Assembly (NCBI RefSeq): GCF_040676675.1
Contig: NZ_JBFAPK010000011.1
Coordinates: 124,001 to 188,000, forward strand
Origin: JBFAPK01 sp040676675
Lineage (GTDB): Bacteria; Actinomycetota; Actinomycetes; Mycobacteriales; Micromonosporaceae
Direction: 5' to 3'
Length of the DNA stretch: 64,000 bases
Part shown: positions 33,406-41,887 of the stretch, in pieces
Numbering within the stretch: the stretch's first letter is position 1
Layout: each line of letters starts with the position of its first letter
Made by a program: the position numbers and the translations under genes
The notes under the pieces: generated by a model
The model's database searches: none
What the model was told of the DNA's origin: nothing
Seen by the model: the letters and a program-made list of their open reading frames with translations, nothing else

Positions 33406-33479
33406 GACGCGACGCCGTCCGAGCGCGCCCGGACGCGACGCCGCCCGAGCGCCTCGGCGCCGGACGGCGGCAGGACGCG

Positions 33480-33541
33480 GATCCCGGTGGCCAGGGCGAG
33501 ATTCGGCGGATTGTCGTCTCGCCGCCCTGACCACCGGGATC
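33480..33541. terminator. Bidirectional hairpin between convergent genes
   Basis: GATCCCGGTGGCCAGGGCG (33480-33498) pairs with 33523-33541 at 18 of 19 positions with one G:T, and a 24-base loop. It lies between the YtxH-like and sugar isomerase genes. The 324-base region holds no gene. Confidence 0.6.
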
Positions 33542-33669
33542 GTCGTCGTACCCGGGCTTCCGCCGCCGCGCCCACGCGGGCACCGGGCGAGGGCGACCGC
33601 TCCCCCGGCCACGCACACACCGGCGAGGCCGCTCCCCCGGTCCGCGCCGCCGCGTGCGCGGGCGCTCGC

Positions 33670-34677
33670 TCAGTCCTTGCTGGCGAAGGCGGCGTCGAAC
33701 GCCGCGGCCGGAGCGTCGAACGCCAGCCGGCGGACGAACTGGAGTGCCTCCGGCGCCCCGACGAGCCGGTCCATGCCGGCGTCCTCCCACTCGATCGAGA
33801 TTGGGCCGTCGTAGCCGATCGCGTTCAGCGCCCGGAAGCAGTCCTCCCACGGCACGTCGCCATGGCCGGTGGAGACGAAGTCCCAGCCCCGGCGCAGGTC
33901 GGCCCAGGGCAGGTGGGAGGCGAGCCGCCCGCGCCGGCCGTCACCGGTACGGACCTTCGCGTCCTTGCAGTCCACGTGGTAGATCCGGTCGGCGAAGTCG
34001 AAGATGAAGTTGACCGGGTCCAGCTCCTGCCAGACGAAGTGGGACGGGTCCCAGTTGAGCCCGAACGCGGGCCGGTTCCCGATCGCCTCCAGGGTCCGCT
34101 TGGTGGTCCAGTAGTCGTACGCGATCTCGCTCGGGTGCACCTCGTGCGCGAACCGCACGCCGACCTCGTCGAAGACGTCCAGAATCGGGTTCCAGCGGTC
34201 GGCGAAGTCCTGGTAGCCGCGCTCGATCATCGACGGCGGTACCGGCGGGAACATCGCGAGCGTGTGCCAGATCGAGGAGCCGGTGAAGCCGATCACCGTC
34301 TTGACGCCGAGCTTGGCGGCGGCGCGGGCGGTGTTCTTGATCTCCTCGGCGGCCCGCTGCCGGACCCCCTCCGGCTCGCCGTCGCCCCAGATGCGGGCGG
34401 GCAGGATGCCCTGGTGCCGCTCGTCGATCGGGTGGTCGCAGACCGCCTGCCCGACCAGGTGGTTCGAGATCGCGTAGACCTTCAGGTTGTACTTGGCCAG
34501 CGTCTCCCGCTTGCGGTCGACGTACGAGTCGTCGGCGAGCGCCTTGTCGACCTCGAAGTGGTCGCCCCAGCAGGCAATCTCGAGTCCGTCGTAGCCCCAC
34601 TCGGAGGTGAGCCGGCACACCTCCTCGAACGGGAGGTCGGCCCACTGGCCGGTGAAGAGGGTGATGGGTCGCGCCAT
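33670..34677 (-). CDS. Sugar phosphate isomerase/epimerase (xylose isomerase-like TIM barrel)
   Basis: The 335-aa AP-endonuclease-2/TIM-barrel protein begins ITLFTGQWADLPFEEV. It has metal-site residues in YDGLEIACWGDHFEVD, FAHEVHPSEIAYD, LNWDPSHFVW and IYHVDCKD, and ends with PISIEWEDAGMDR. Such proteins isomerise or epimerise sugars, keto-sugars or inositol derivatives. The downstream position from the ThuA/keto-disaccharide hydrolase gene suggests a part in 3-keto-sugar use (inference). I chose the ATG at 34677; a longer frame upstream crosses the terminator. Confidence 0.87.
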   Translation of the reverse strand: MARPITLFTGQWADLPFEEVCRLTSEWGYDGLEIACWGDHFEVDKALADDSYVDRKRETLAKYNLKVYAISNHLVGQAVCDHPIDERHQGILPARIWGDGEPEGVRQRAAEEIKNTARAAAKLGVKTVIGFTGSSIWHTLAMFPPVPPSMIERGYQDFADRWNPILDVFDEVGVRFAHEVHPSEIAYDYWTTKRTLEAIGNRPAFGLNWDPSHFVWQELDPVNFIFDFADRIYHVDCKDAKVRTGDGRRGRLASHLPWADLRRGWDFVSTGHGDVPWEDCFRALNAIGYDGPISIEWEDAGMDRLVGAPEALQFVRRLAFDAPAAAFDAAFASKD

Positions 34678-34938
34678 GATGTTCTCCCCTGTCGGTACCG
34701 CGGGATTCGCGTGGTGCGCCGCCGAGGGCGGCGGGGACTGGGGCGAGGATGACCGGTCCGGGCAGGACGCCGACCCGGGGTACGCGGAACCGGGACATGC
34801 CAGGCATCCGAGCCGGGCGGGTTGCGCCTCCCGCACCGGGTCGCCGGCCACTCCCACGGGTCGCCGTGAACACTCTAGGCCGGCGCCACGGGTGTTCGGA
34901 AGGGGCCCTTGCCACACCGCGAGGGCCCCCGGGACGGA

Positions 34939-34973
34939 CGTCGAGGGGCTCGCCCGGAGCGAGCCCCTCGACG
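34939..34973 (-). terminator. Strong hairpin after the ThuA/DUF1080 gene
   Basis: CGTCGAGGGGCTCGC pairs perfectly with GCGAGCCCCTCGACG (15 bp) around CCGGA, 21 bases past the stop. No T-tract, as is common in high-GC actinobacteria. The rest of the 316-base gap is the isomerase promoter region. Confidence 0.8.
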
Positions 34974-34993
34974 CCGCCCGTCGCGGAATCAGG

Positions 34994-37108
34994 TCAGGGC
35001 AGGGTCCACTTCTGGTTCGCCGCGCCGGTGCAGGTCCAGAGGTGCACGTCCTGGCCGTCGGCGGAGCTGTTGTTCGACACGTCCAGGCACTTGCCGGAGG
35101 ACGGGTTGCGCAGCGTGCCGTCGGCCTGCGCCGCCCAGTTCTGGGCGCCGGTGCCGTTGCAGGTCCAGAGCTGGATCTTCGTACCGTCGGCGGTGCCGCT
35201 GCCCGAAACGTCCAGGCACTTGCCGAGCGCCCGCAGCGTCTGCCCGGTCACCGTCCAGGTCTGCCGGGCCGCGCCGGTGCAGGTCCAGATCTGCACCTGG
35301 GTACCGTCGGCGGTACCGCCGTTGTCGACGTCGAGGCACTTGCCGGCGAGCCCCTTGACCGGGCCGGTGCCGGGCGTACCGCCGCCGGTGCCGCGCACGA
35401 GCGTGAAGTCGTCCACGTCGAACAGCCCCGTACCGTTGCCCGTGAAGGTCAGGTACACGTTCTGCGTGCCGCTGGGCACGCCGCTGAGCGTGGTGGAGAC
35501 GTTCGCGTAGCTCTCCCAGCCGCCGGTGTTCGGTACCGCCACCGAGCCGAGCACCGGGCCGGTGGTGGAGCCGGTACGCAGCTGCAGCGTGCCGCCCGCT
35601 CCCCCGGAGACGACCCGGGCCCGCAGCGAGGTGGCGCCGGTGAGGTCGAGCCCGGTGTAGCCCGCCCAGTCCCCGTTGTCGATGTAGCCGATGGTCGAGC
35701 CGCCGTTGGCGCCGGTCTTGCCGACGACCTGCACGCCGCCGGTGGAGCTGAAGCTCTCCGCCTGCACGGTGGTCTCGCCGCCGGTGGGCGGCGTGCCGCC
35801 GAGCTCCTTGATCCGGATGTTGCGGAACGAGACGTCGTCGCCGGTGCCGTGGTTCTGGATGCCGACGTAGCCGGCGAGCGAACGGACCGGGTCGGTGTTC
35901 GTGAAGTCGTTGATCTTCACTCCGTTGAGGAAGATCTGCAGCCGCTCACCCTCGACGAGCAGCTCGTAGGTGTTCCACTCCCCCGCCGGGTTCAGCGCCG
36001 CGTCCCGGGCCGCGAGGTCGGCCGACTTGAAGCTGTAGACGGAGCCGGTGGTGCGGTCCGGCGTGTCGGTCGGGTCGATCTGGATCTCGTACCCGTTGTT
36101 GACCGCCGAGTTCGGGTCGCTGGAGGCCGGGAAGCCGATGAAGACGCCCGAGTTGTCGTCGCCGGCCATCCGCCAGTCCAGCTTCAGCGAGTACGACGTG
36201 AACTGCTTGTTGCTGTACCAGAACAGGCCCATGCCGCCGACCGAGGTGAGGGTGGCGTCGGAGTTGGTGAAGCTGCCCGGTCCCGCCTGCGACCAGCCGG
36301 CCGTGGAGCCGTTGTAGAGGGCGGTGTACCCGGTTTCCGGCCGGCAGTCGGCCTTGCTGCGCCCGGACGCGTACCGGATGCCACCGAGCAGGTGGGCCCG
36401 GAACGCCGCCTCGGTGTAGGACTGCTGGGTGTGGCCGCTGCCGGTGTAGAAGGAGCGGCCGCCGGCGTACGCCTTGCACCAGGCGTGCGGGTGGTCGGCC
36501 CCCATGCCGCCGCCCGAGTACGACGACTCGTCGAGGGTGGCCAGCACGTGCGCGGTCGAGCGCGGGTTGGTGCGGTAGTTGTACCACTCGTCGGTGCGGG
36601 TCCAGGTCTGCGGCAGGTGGGCCGTGGCGGCGTGGCCCCGGTCCTCGACCTTGATGTTGGCCTGCTGGATCGCCGGGTGCGACGAGAACCAGGCGCCCAC
36701 CAGTTCGCCGTAGAACGGCCAGTCGTACTCGGTGTCGGCCGCGGCGTGCACGCCGACGTACCCGCCGCCGCCCCGGATGTACGACTCGAAGGCGCTCTGC
36801 TGGGTGGCGTTGAGCACGTCGCCGGTGGTGCTGAGGAAGACGACCGCCTCGTACTGGGCCAGGTTGGCGGTGGTGAACGCGGCGGCGTCCTCGGTCGCGG
36901 TGACCGTGAAGTTGTTCGCCGCGCCCAGCTCCCGGATGGCCTGGATGCCGTTGGGGATCGAGTCGTGGCGGAAGCCGGCGGTCTTCGAGAAGACCAGTAC
37001 GTCGTAGGGGGCGTCGGCGGCGCTGGCCGGCGTGGCCGGAGTGGTGCAGGCCAGCACGGCCAGCGTCGCGGTCGCCGCGCCGAGCAGCGGGCGGAGGAGT
37101 CTGCGCAT
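34994..37108 (-). CDS. Secreted ThuA + 3-keto-disaccharide hydrolase (DUF1080) + CBM6 + ricin-lectin protein
   Basis: The 704-aa protein starts at the ATG at 37108 (MRRLLRPLLG; GGGAG upstream). A signal peptide runs to about residue 30. ThuA spans ~34-250 (DVLVFSKTAGFRHDSI, GGGGYVGVHAAADTEYDWPFYG). DUF1080/3-keto-disaccharide hydrolase spans ~258-435 (YTALYNGSTAGW, GDDNSGVFIGFP, NGYEIQIDPT). CBM6 is ~445-572 and a three-repeat ricin-B lectin ~585-704 (QTWTV, QNWAA, QKWTL). It probably binds polysaccharide and cleaves 3-keto-glycosides outside the cell. The lectin and CBM parts closely match the next gene upstream. Confidence 0.88.
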   Translation of the reverse strand: MRRLLRPLLGAATATLAVLACTTPATPASAADAPYDVLVFSKTAGFRHDSIPNGIQAIRELGAANNFTVTATEDAAAFTTANLAQYEAVVFLSTTGDVLNATQQSAFESYIRGGGGYVGVHAAADTEYDWPFYGELVGAWFSSHPAIQQANIKVEDRGHAATAHLPQTWTRTDEWYNYRTNPRSTAHVLATLDESSYSGGGMGADHPHAWCKAYAGGRSFYTGSGHTQQSYTEAAFRAHLLGGIRYASGRSKADCRPETGYTALYNGSTAGWSQAGPGSFTNSDATLTSVGGMGLFWYSNKQFTSYSLKLDWRMAGDDNSGVFIGFPASSDPNSAVNNGYEIQIDPTDTPDRTTGSVYSFKSADLAARDAALNPAGEWNTYELLVEGERLQIFLNGVKINDFTNTDPVRSLAGYVGIQNHGTGDDVSFRNIRIKELGGTPPTGGETTVQAESFSSTGGVQVVGKTGANGGSTIGYIDNGDWAGYTGLDLTGATSLRARVVSGGAGGTLQLRTGSTTGPVLGSVAVPNTGGWESYANVSTTLSGVPSGTQNVYLTFTGNGTGLFDVDDFTLVRGTGGGTPGTGPVKGLAGKCLDVDNGGTADGTQVQIWTCTGAARQTWTVTGQTLRALGKCLDVSGSGTADGTKIQLWTCNGTGAQNWAAQADGTLRNPSSGKCLDVSNNSSADGQDVHLWTCTGAANQKWTLP

Positions 37109-37190
37109 GGTGGTCTCCCTGTCGAGGAGGCGGTGCTCCCGGATCGGAGCGTTCTCCCGGATCGAGGTGGTGGGCTCGGGTCGGGGTGGT

Positions 37191-37258
37191 GGGAAGGGCC
37201 CCTTCGTCGTACCGGTCCTCTCGAAGCCGGTGCGACGGGGCGACAAGGGGCCCTTCCC
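37191..37258. repeat. GGGAAGGGCCCCTT inverted repeat
   Basis: Fourteen-base perfect arms at 37191-37204 and 37245-37258 enclose a 40-base loop. It lies between the sugar dehydrogenase stop and the ThuA gene start and can act as terminator. A related core occurs near 34896. Confidence 0.75.
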
Positions 37259-37356
37259 GGTGGCCGCGCGGCGGCCCGGACCACCTGGCCGGCGCCGGGG
37301 TCGGCGGGGGCCGGGTGGCCGGGCCGTCGCGGCGGCCCGGCCTTGCCGCTACCGGG

Positions 37357-40221
37357 TCAGGGCAGCGTCCACTTCTGGTTCGCCGCGCCGGTGCAGGCCC
37401 AGAGCTGGGCGTCCTGCCCGTCCGCGGAGCTGGTGCCCGGGATGGTCAGGCACTTGCCGGAGGACGTGTTACGCAGCGTCCCGTCGGCCTGCGACGCCCA
37501 GTTCTGGGCGCCGGTGCCGTTGCAGGTCCAGATCTGGATCTTCGTACCGTCGGCGGTGCCGGCGCCCGACACGTCCAGACACTTGCCCAACGCCCGCAGC
37601 GTGGAACCGGTCACCGTCCACGTCTGCGCCGCGCTGCCGTTGCAGGTCCAGAGCTGCACCTGGGTACCGTCGGCGCTCGCGCCGTTGTCGACGTCCAGGC
37701 ACTTGCCCGCCAGCCCCTTGACCTGCCCGTTGCCGCCGCCCGGGGTGCCCCCCGTGACGAAGGTGAACGCGTCGAGGTCGTAGAGCGCGCCGGTCCCCGT
37801 ACCCGCGAAGGTCAGGTAGAGCGTGGTGGTGCCGGCCGGCGCGCCGGAGATCGTGCCGGTCACCGTGGTGAAGGTCTCCCAGCCGCCGGTCACCGGTACG
37901 GTCGCCGAGCCCAGCACCGTGCCGGTGGGCGAGCCGGCCCGGACCTGGAGGGTGCCGCCGGAGCCGGCGGAGGAGACCCGGGCGGTGAACGAGGTCGCGT
38001 CCGCGAGCCGGTACGGCTCGAACGCGATCCAGTCGCCGTTGTTGATGTCACCGACGGTCTTGCCGCCCTCGGCCGGCGTCTTGGTGAACGTGTTGATCCC
38101 CGACGAGGTCTTGAAGTGCTCGGCCTGCCGGTGCTTGAACTGCAGGGTGTGCTGGGTGTGCGTGGTCAGCCCGCCGTTGTCGGTGTACGCCGCGTCGAAG
38201 ATGGCGAAGATGTTCGCCGCGCTGTCGTGCTCCCCGTCCACGGGGATCGTGATCGAACCCGTGCAGCCGGTCTTCGAGGTGATCTGGTGGCCGTGCTGGT
38301 CGTGGCCGAGCACGTAGGTCATCGTCACCCGGGCGCAGTCGACCGTACCGTCCTCCGGGTCGGTCACCGTGATCTGGAACGGCACGGTGTCGCCGAAGGC
38401 GACCAACTGCCCGTTGATCGGGGTGTTGATGGTGACCGTCGGGGCGCTGTTGCCCACGCTGATGACCACGCTGGAGCTACCCGTGGCGCCGGCCGGATCC
38501 CGCACGGTCAGCGTCGCGGTGTACGTCCCGTTGGTGGTGTACGTCTTCGACGGGTTGGCCGCGGTCGAACTGGTGCCGTCGCCGAAGTTCCACGAGTAGG
38601 TGAGCGCGCCGCCCTCCGGGTCGGACGAGCCCGCCGAGGAGAACGCCACGGTCAGCGGCGCCGGCCCCGACGTACGGTTCGCGCTGGCCACCGCCGTGGG
38701 CGCCCGGTTGCCACCGCCGACGTACTCGAACCGGTAGAGCGCCGAGTTGGCGTCCCCGTTGAAGTATCCCGTCCCGTAGTCGAGCACGTAGTACGCGCCG
38801 TCCGGGCCGAACGCCGAGTCCATCACCTGCTTGCCCGTCCACGGGAACGTGTCGATCGTCCCGCGCGAGCCGTCGGCGTTGACGTGGATCGGCTTGATCC
38901 AGCCGCGGCCGAACTCGGTGGCGAAGAACTGCCCGTCGAAGGACTGCGGGAACTTGATCGACGAGTTGAGCGCCGCGTCGTACCGGTACACCGGGCCGCC
39001 CATCGGCGACTCGGAGCCGCCGCCGAACTCCGGCGGCGTGCCGGAGTCACCGGCGTACTTGATCCAGGCGGGCCGGGCCGCCGGCAGCGTCGTCTGCCCG
39101 GTGTTGCGGAACGAGTTGTTCGTCGGCCCGCCCGTGCAGTTGTACTTCGCGCCGCCGGTGTTGCTGGCGAAGTCCCACTCGTTGTACGTCTCGCTCGACG
39201 TGTTCGTACCCGTGCAGTACGGCCAGCCGTAGTTCCCGGGCGACGTGATCCGGTTGAACTCGACCTGGCCGCTGGGGCCCCGGTTCGGGTCGGTCGAGCC
39301 CGCGTCCGGGCCGTAGTCGCCCACGTACACGGCACCCGTGGCCTTGTCCACGCTGATCCGGAACGGGTTGCGGAAGCCCATCGCGTAGATCTCCGGCCGC
39401 GTGTTCGCGGTGCCCGGGGCGAACAGGTTCCCCGCCGGGATCGAGTACGTCCCGTTGGCGTTCACCTTGATCCGCAGGATCTTGCCGCGCAGGTCGTTCG
39501 TGTTGCCCGCGCTGCGCTGCGCGTCGTACGACGGGTAGCGGTTGGTCCGCTCGTCCAGCGGCGAGTAGCCGTTCGACTCGAACGGGTTGCTGTCGTCCCC
39601 CGTCGACAGGTACAGGTTGCCGGCGGCGTCGAAGTCGATGTCGCCACCGACGTGGCAGCACATACCCCGGTCGGCCGGCACGTCCAGCACCGTCACCTGG
39701 CTGCCCGTGTTCAGCGTGAAGTCCGCGTTCAGCGTGAACCGGGCCAGCCGGTTGACCCCGGCGAACGGCGCGAACTGCGCGGGCGTGCCGCTGGCCGGCG
39801 CGTCACCGGCGGGGGTGCTCAGCGGCGGAGCGTAGTAGAGGTAGATGAAGCGGTTGCTGGCGAAGCCCGGGTCGACCCCGACGCCCTGCAACCCCTCCTC
39901 GTCGTGGGTGTAGACGGGCAACGTACCGATCACGGTCGTGTTGCCGGCCGCGTCGGTACGCCGCAGGGTGCCGTTGCGGGCGGTGTGCAGGACCGAGCGG
40001 TCCGGCAGTACCGCCAGCGACATCGGCTCGCCCATCTCGGCCACCCCGCGCGCCAACTCCACCTGCTGGAAGTCGGCGGCGTTGATGGTGTGCGCCTGTG
40101 CGCTCCCGGCCGTGGTGAGCGAGGTCGTGACCGTGGTGGCGACCGTACTGGCGACGAGCAGCAGCGCGGCCCCGGCCGCGTGCCATCGTCGACTGCGGAG
40201 TGTTTCGTGCCTCATGGACAT
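37357..40221 (-). CDS. Secreted PQQ-type sugar dehydrogenase with PKD, CBM6 and ricin-lectin domains
   Basis: The 954-aa protein has a signal peptide to about residue 43. A glucose/sorbosone dehydrogenase beta-propeller follows (~55-490; DEEGLQGVGVDPGF, MCCHVGGDIDFD, YAMGFRNPFRISVD). Then come a PKD domain (SSDPEGGALTYSWNFGDG), a linker domain, CBM6 and a three-repeat ricin lectin. It should oxidise sugar, possibly at C3 of polysaccharide-derived glycosides, outside the cell. Start is the ATG at 40221 with AGGAGGGG upstream. The C-terminal CBM6-lectin module is nearly the same as in the following ThuA gene. Confidence 0.88.
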   Translation of the reverse strand: MSMRHETLRSRRWHAAGAALLLVASTVATTVTTSLTTAGSAQAHTINAADFQQVELARGVAEMGEPMSLAVLPDRSVLHTARNGTLRRTDAAGNTTVIGTLPVYTHDEEGLQGVGVDPGFASNRFIYLYYAPPLSTPAGDAPASGTPAQFAPFAGVNRLARFTLNADFTLNTGSQVTVLDVPADRGMCCHVGGDIDFDAAGNLYLSTGDDSNPFESNGYSPLDERTNRYPSYDAQRSAGNTNDLRGKILRIKVNANGTYSIPAGNLFAPGTANTRPEIYAMGFRNPFRISVDKATGAVYVGDYGPDAGSTDPNRGPSGQVEFNRITSPGNYGWPYCTGTNTSSETYNEWDFASNTGGAKYNCTGGPTNNSFRNTGQTTLPAARPAWIKYAGDSGTPPEFGGGSESPMGGPVYRYDAALNSSIKFPQSFDGQFFATEFGRGWIKPIHVNADGSRGTIDTFPWTGKQVMDSAFGPDGAYYVLDYGTGYFNGDANSALYRFEYVGGGNRAPTAVASANRTSGPAPLTVAFSSAGSSDPEGGALTYSWNFGDGTSSTAANPSKTYTTNGTYTATLTVRDPAGATGSSSVVISVGNSAPTVTINTPINGQLVAFGDTVPFQITVTDPEDGTVDCARVTMTYVLGHDQHGHQITSKTGCTGSITIPVDGEHDSAANIFAIFDAAYTDNGGLTTHTQHTLQFKHRQAEHFKTSSGINTFTKTPAEGGKTVGDINNGDWIAFEPYRLADATSFTARVSSAGSGGTLQVRAGSPTGTVLGSATVPVTGGWETFTTVTGTISGAPAGTTTLYLTFAGTGTGALYDLDAFTFVTGGTPGGGNGQVKGLAGKCLDVDNGASADGTQVQLWTCNGSAAQTWTVTGSTLRALGKCLDVSGAGTADGTKIQIWTCNGTGAQNWASQADGTLRNTSSGKCLTIPGTSSADGQDAQLWACTGAANQKWTLP

Positions 40222-40399
40222 GGTCGAGCTGTCCCCTCCTGACCGAAATGACTGCCAGGCAGGGCGCGCGCCGTCGCGCCGATTGCCGTAGCCGGTGCTG
40301 TTGCGACCCGCTGAGCTGCCAACTCAGCCGGCCGTGACCGCCGATCGCTCGGACCACCGCGCTCGGAGGTCACCAGTCGATGGGCAAACCGCGCCGTCG

Positions 40400-40415
40400 G
40401 TTACATCGACGAAAC
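40400..40415. promoter_or_regulatory. Candidate operator related to the ROK-gene dyad
   Basis: GTTACATCGACGAAAC keeps 6 of 8 dyad pairs and shares the half-site GTTACATCGA with the dyad before the ROK gene at 56160-56179. It lies ~180 bases upstream of the sugar dehydrogenase start. Confidence 0.35.
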
Positions 40416-40605
40416 ATCCTCGTGTTGGGAGAGAGATTAATTTCTGTCGTTCGATGTGTCCATACCTTCTGCCCGACTCCGAGGGACTTTTGTTCAGACC
40501 GAAGAAAAGTCGCCCGTCGCCGGGCCCCCGGCCGGCAGCGCGGCACGTACCCGCACCAGGTCAGGGTCCGAACCGGACCGGGCCGCACGGACCCGGACCA
40601 GGTCA

Positions 40606-40677
40606 GGGTTGGGGGCCGGATTGCCCGCGACGGGATCAAGCCTGACCGCCCAGAGCGGGTAATCCGGCCCCCAACCC
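40606..40677 (-). terminator. Hairpin terminator of the Ebo-like operon
   Basis: GGGTTGGGGGCCGGATT (40606-40622) pairs perfectly with 40661-40677 (17 bp). The 38-base loop has a further GC-rich stem. It lies 143 bases after the last gene of the operon. Confidence 0.65.
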
Positions 40678-40687
40678 CCGCACGGCG

Positions 40688-40764
40688 ACCCACGCGCCCA
40701 CCCGGCACCCGCACGACCCGAGGAAGCGGGTGACGGCCCAAACCCACGCGCCCACCCGGCACCC
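40688..40764. repeat. 23-bp perfect direct repeat, 54-base period
   Basis: A 23-base sequence starting ACCCACGCGCCCACCCGGCA is at 40688-40710 and 40742-40764, just past the polyprenyl synthase stop. Confidence 0.9.
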
Positions 40765-40819
40765 CGCGAACCGAGGCACCACCCAAGGCAGCACCGAGCC
40801 CGAGGCACCCCGGGACGGG

Positions 40820-41887
40820 TCAGAGCCGCCGATCCACCGCCTCCGCCGCCAACGCCGCCAACACCTCGCGCGCCTCCGGCACCACCGGCGCCTGCTCCAG
40901 CGCGGCCAGCGCCGCCTCGGTACGCACTCTGATCATTTGTTCGATCCGATCCAGCGCGCCGGTCGCCACGATGATTTCGCGCAGCTCGGCGGCGCCGTCG
41001 GCGTCGAGCCCAGGGTTCCCGAAGAGGGTCTTGATCCGCAATGCCTGGTTGCGGTCCGCGCTGTCCCGGGCGAGCGCCATCATCACGGTGCGCTTTCCCT
41101 CGCGCAGGTCGTCCAGGATCGACTTGCCGGTCACGGCCGGGTCGCCGAAGACGCCCAGCACGTCGTCGCGGAGCTGGAAGGCGTCGCCGAGCGGGTCGCC
41201 GAACGCGGCCAGGGCCGTCATCAGGTCGGCACCGGCGCCGGCCAGCGCGGCGCCGATCTGCAGCGGCCGGGTCACCGTGTACCGCGCCGCCTTCATCCGG
41301 ATCACCGTGAGGGCGCTCGCCACGGACCCGTCCCCGACCCCGGAGACGAGGTCGAGGTACTGCCCGGCGATCACCTCGGTACGCATCAGCGAGAAGATCC
41401 GGTAGCCCTGGTGCACCTCGTCCGTGGAGAGCCCGCACTCGTGGAACATCTGATCGGACCAGGCCGCGCAGAGGTCGCCGCAGAGCAGGGCGGTGTTGCG
41501 CCCGTACGAGCCGGCGTCGCCGCGCCAGGCCGAACGGGCGTGCAGGTCGGCGAAGAGCTGGTGCACCGAGGGCTCGCCCCGGCGCCGCTCGCTGCCGTCC
41601 ATGATGTCGTCGTGGATCAGCGCGAAGGCGTGGAACAGCTCCAGCGCCGCCGCGGCGACCACGATGGGCGTACCGTCGGCACCGCCGGCTCCGCGCCAGC
41701 CCCAGTAGCAGAAGAGCGGGCGCAGCCGCTTGCCGCCCGCCAGCACGAACCGGTGCAGGGTGCGGAACACGCCGCGGGGGGCGCCGTCGGGCCAGTCCGG
41801 GTCCTGCCGGTCGAGGAAGTTGGCGAGCTCCGCGTCGAACCGGGACCGCAGTCCGGCCGTGTCGGGCAGCGGGGCGGTCGCCGTCAT
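40820..41887 (-). CDS. Polyprenyl diphosphate synthase (GGPP/FPP synthase type)
   Basis: The 355-aa protein has the first Asp-rich motif LIHDDIMD (Asp93, Asp94, Asp97), GGKRLRP near residue 51 and the second motif FQLRDDVLGVFGD (Asp241, Asp242). The aromatic Phe88 five residues before the first Asp motif suggests a short chain product, FPP or GGPP. It elongates IPP with allylic diphosphates in the cytoplasm. The ATG overlaps the phosphodiesterase stop in ATGA, placing it last in the Ebo-like operon. It can supply the prenyl donor for the UbiA-type enzyme of the same operon. Confidence 0.92.
   Translation of the reverse strand: MTATAPLPDTAGLRSRFDAELANFLDRQDPDWPDGAPRGVFRTLHRFVLAGGKRLRPLFCYWGWRGAGGADGTPIVVAAAALELFHAFALIHDDIMDGSERRRGEPSVHQLFADLHARSAWRGDAGSYGRNTALLCGDLCAAWSDQMFHECGLSTDEVHQGYRIFSLMRTEVIAGQYLDLVSGVGDGSVASALTVIRMKAARYTVTRPLQIGAALAGAGADLMTALAAFGDPLGDAFQLRDDVLGVFGDPAVTGKSILDDLREGKRTVMMALARDSADRNQALRIKTLFGNPGLDADGAAELREIIVATGALDRIEQMIRVRTEAALAALEQAPVVPEAREVLAALAAEAVDRRL

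Larger units (their letters stand above)
40222..40819. other. 598-base intergenic region between the Ebo-like operon and the sugar dehydrogenase
   Basis: It holds the operon terminator (40606-40677), a 23-bp direct repeat, an imperfect operator-like dyad at 40400-40415 and the sugar dehydrogenase promoter. No protein gene is credible here. Confidence 0.65.
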
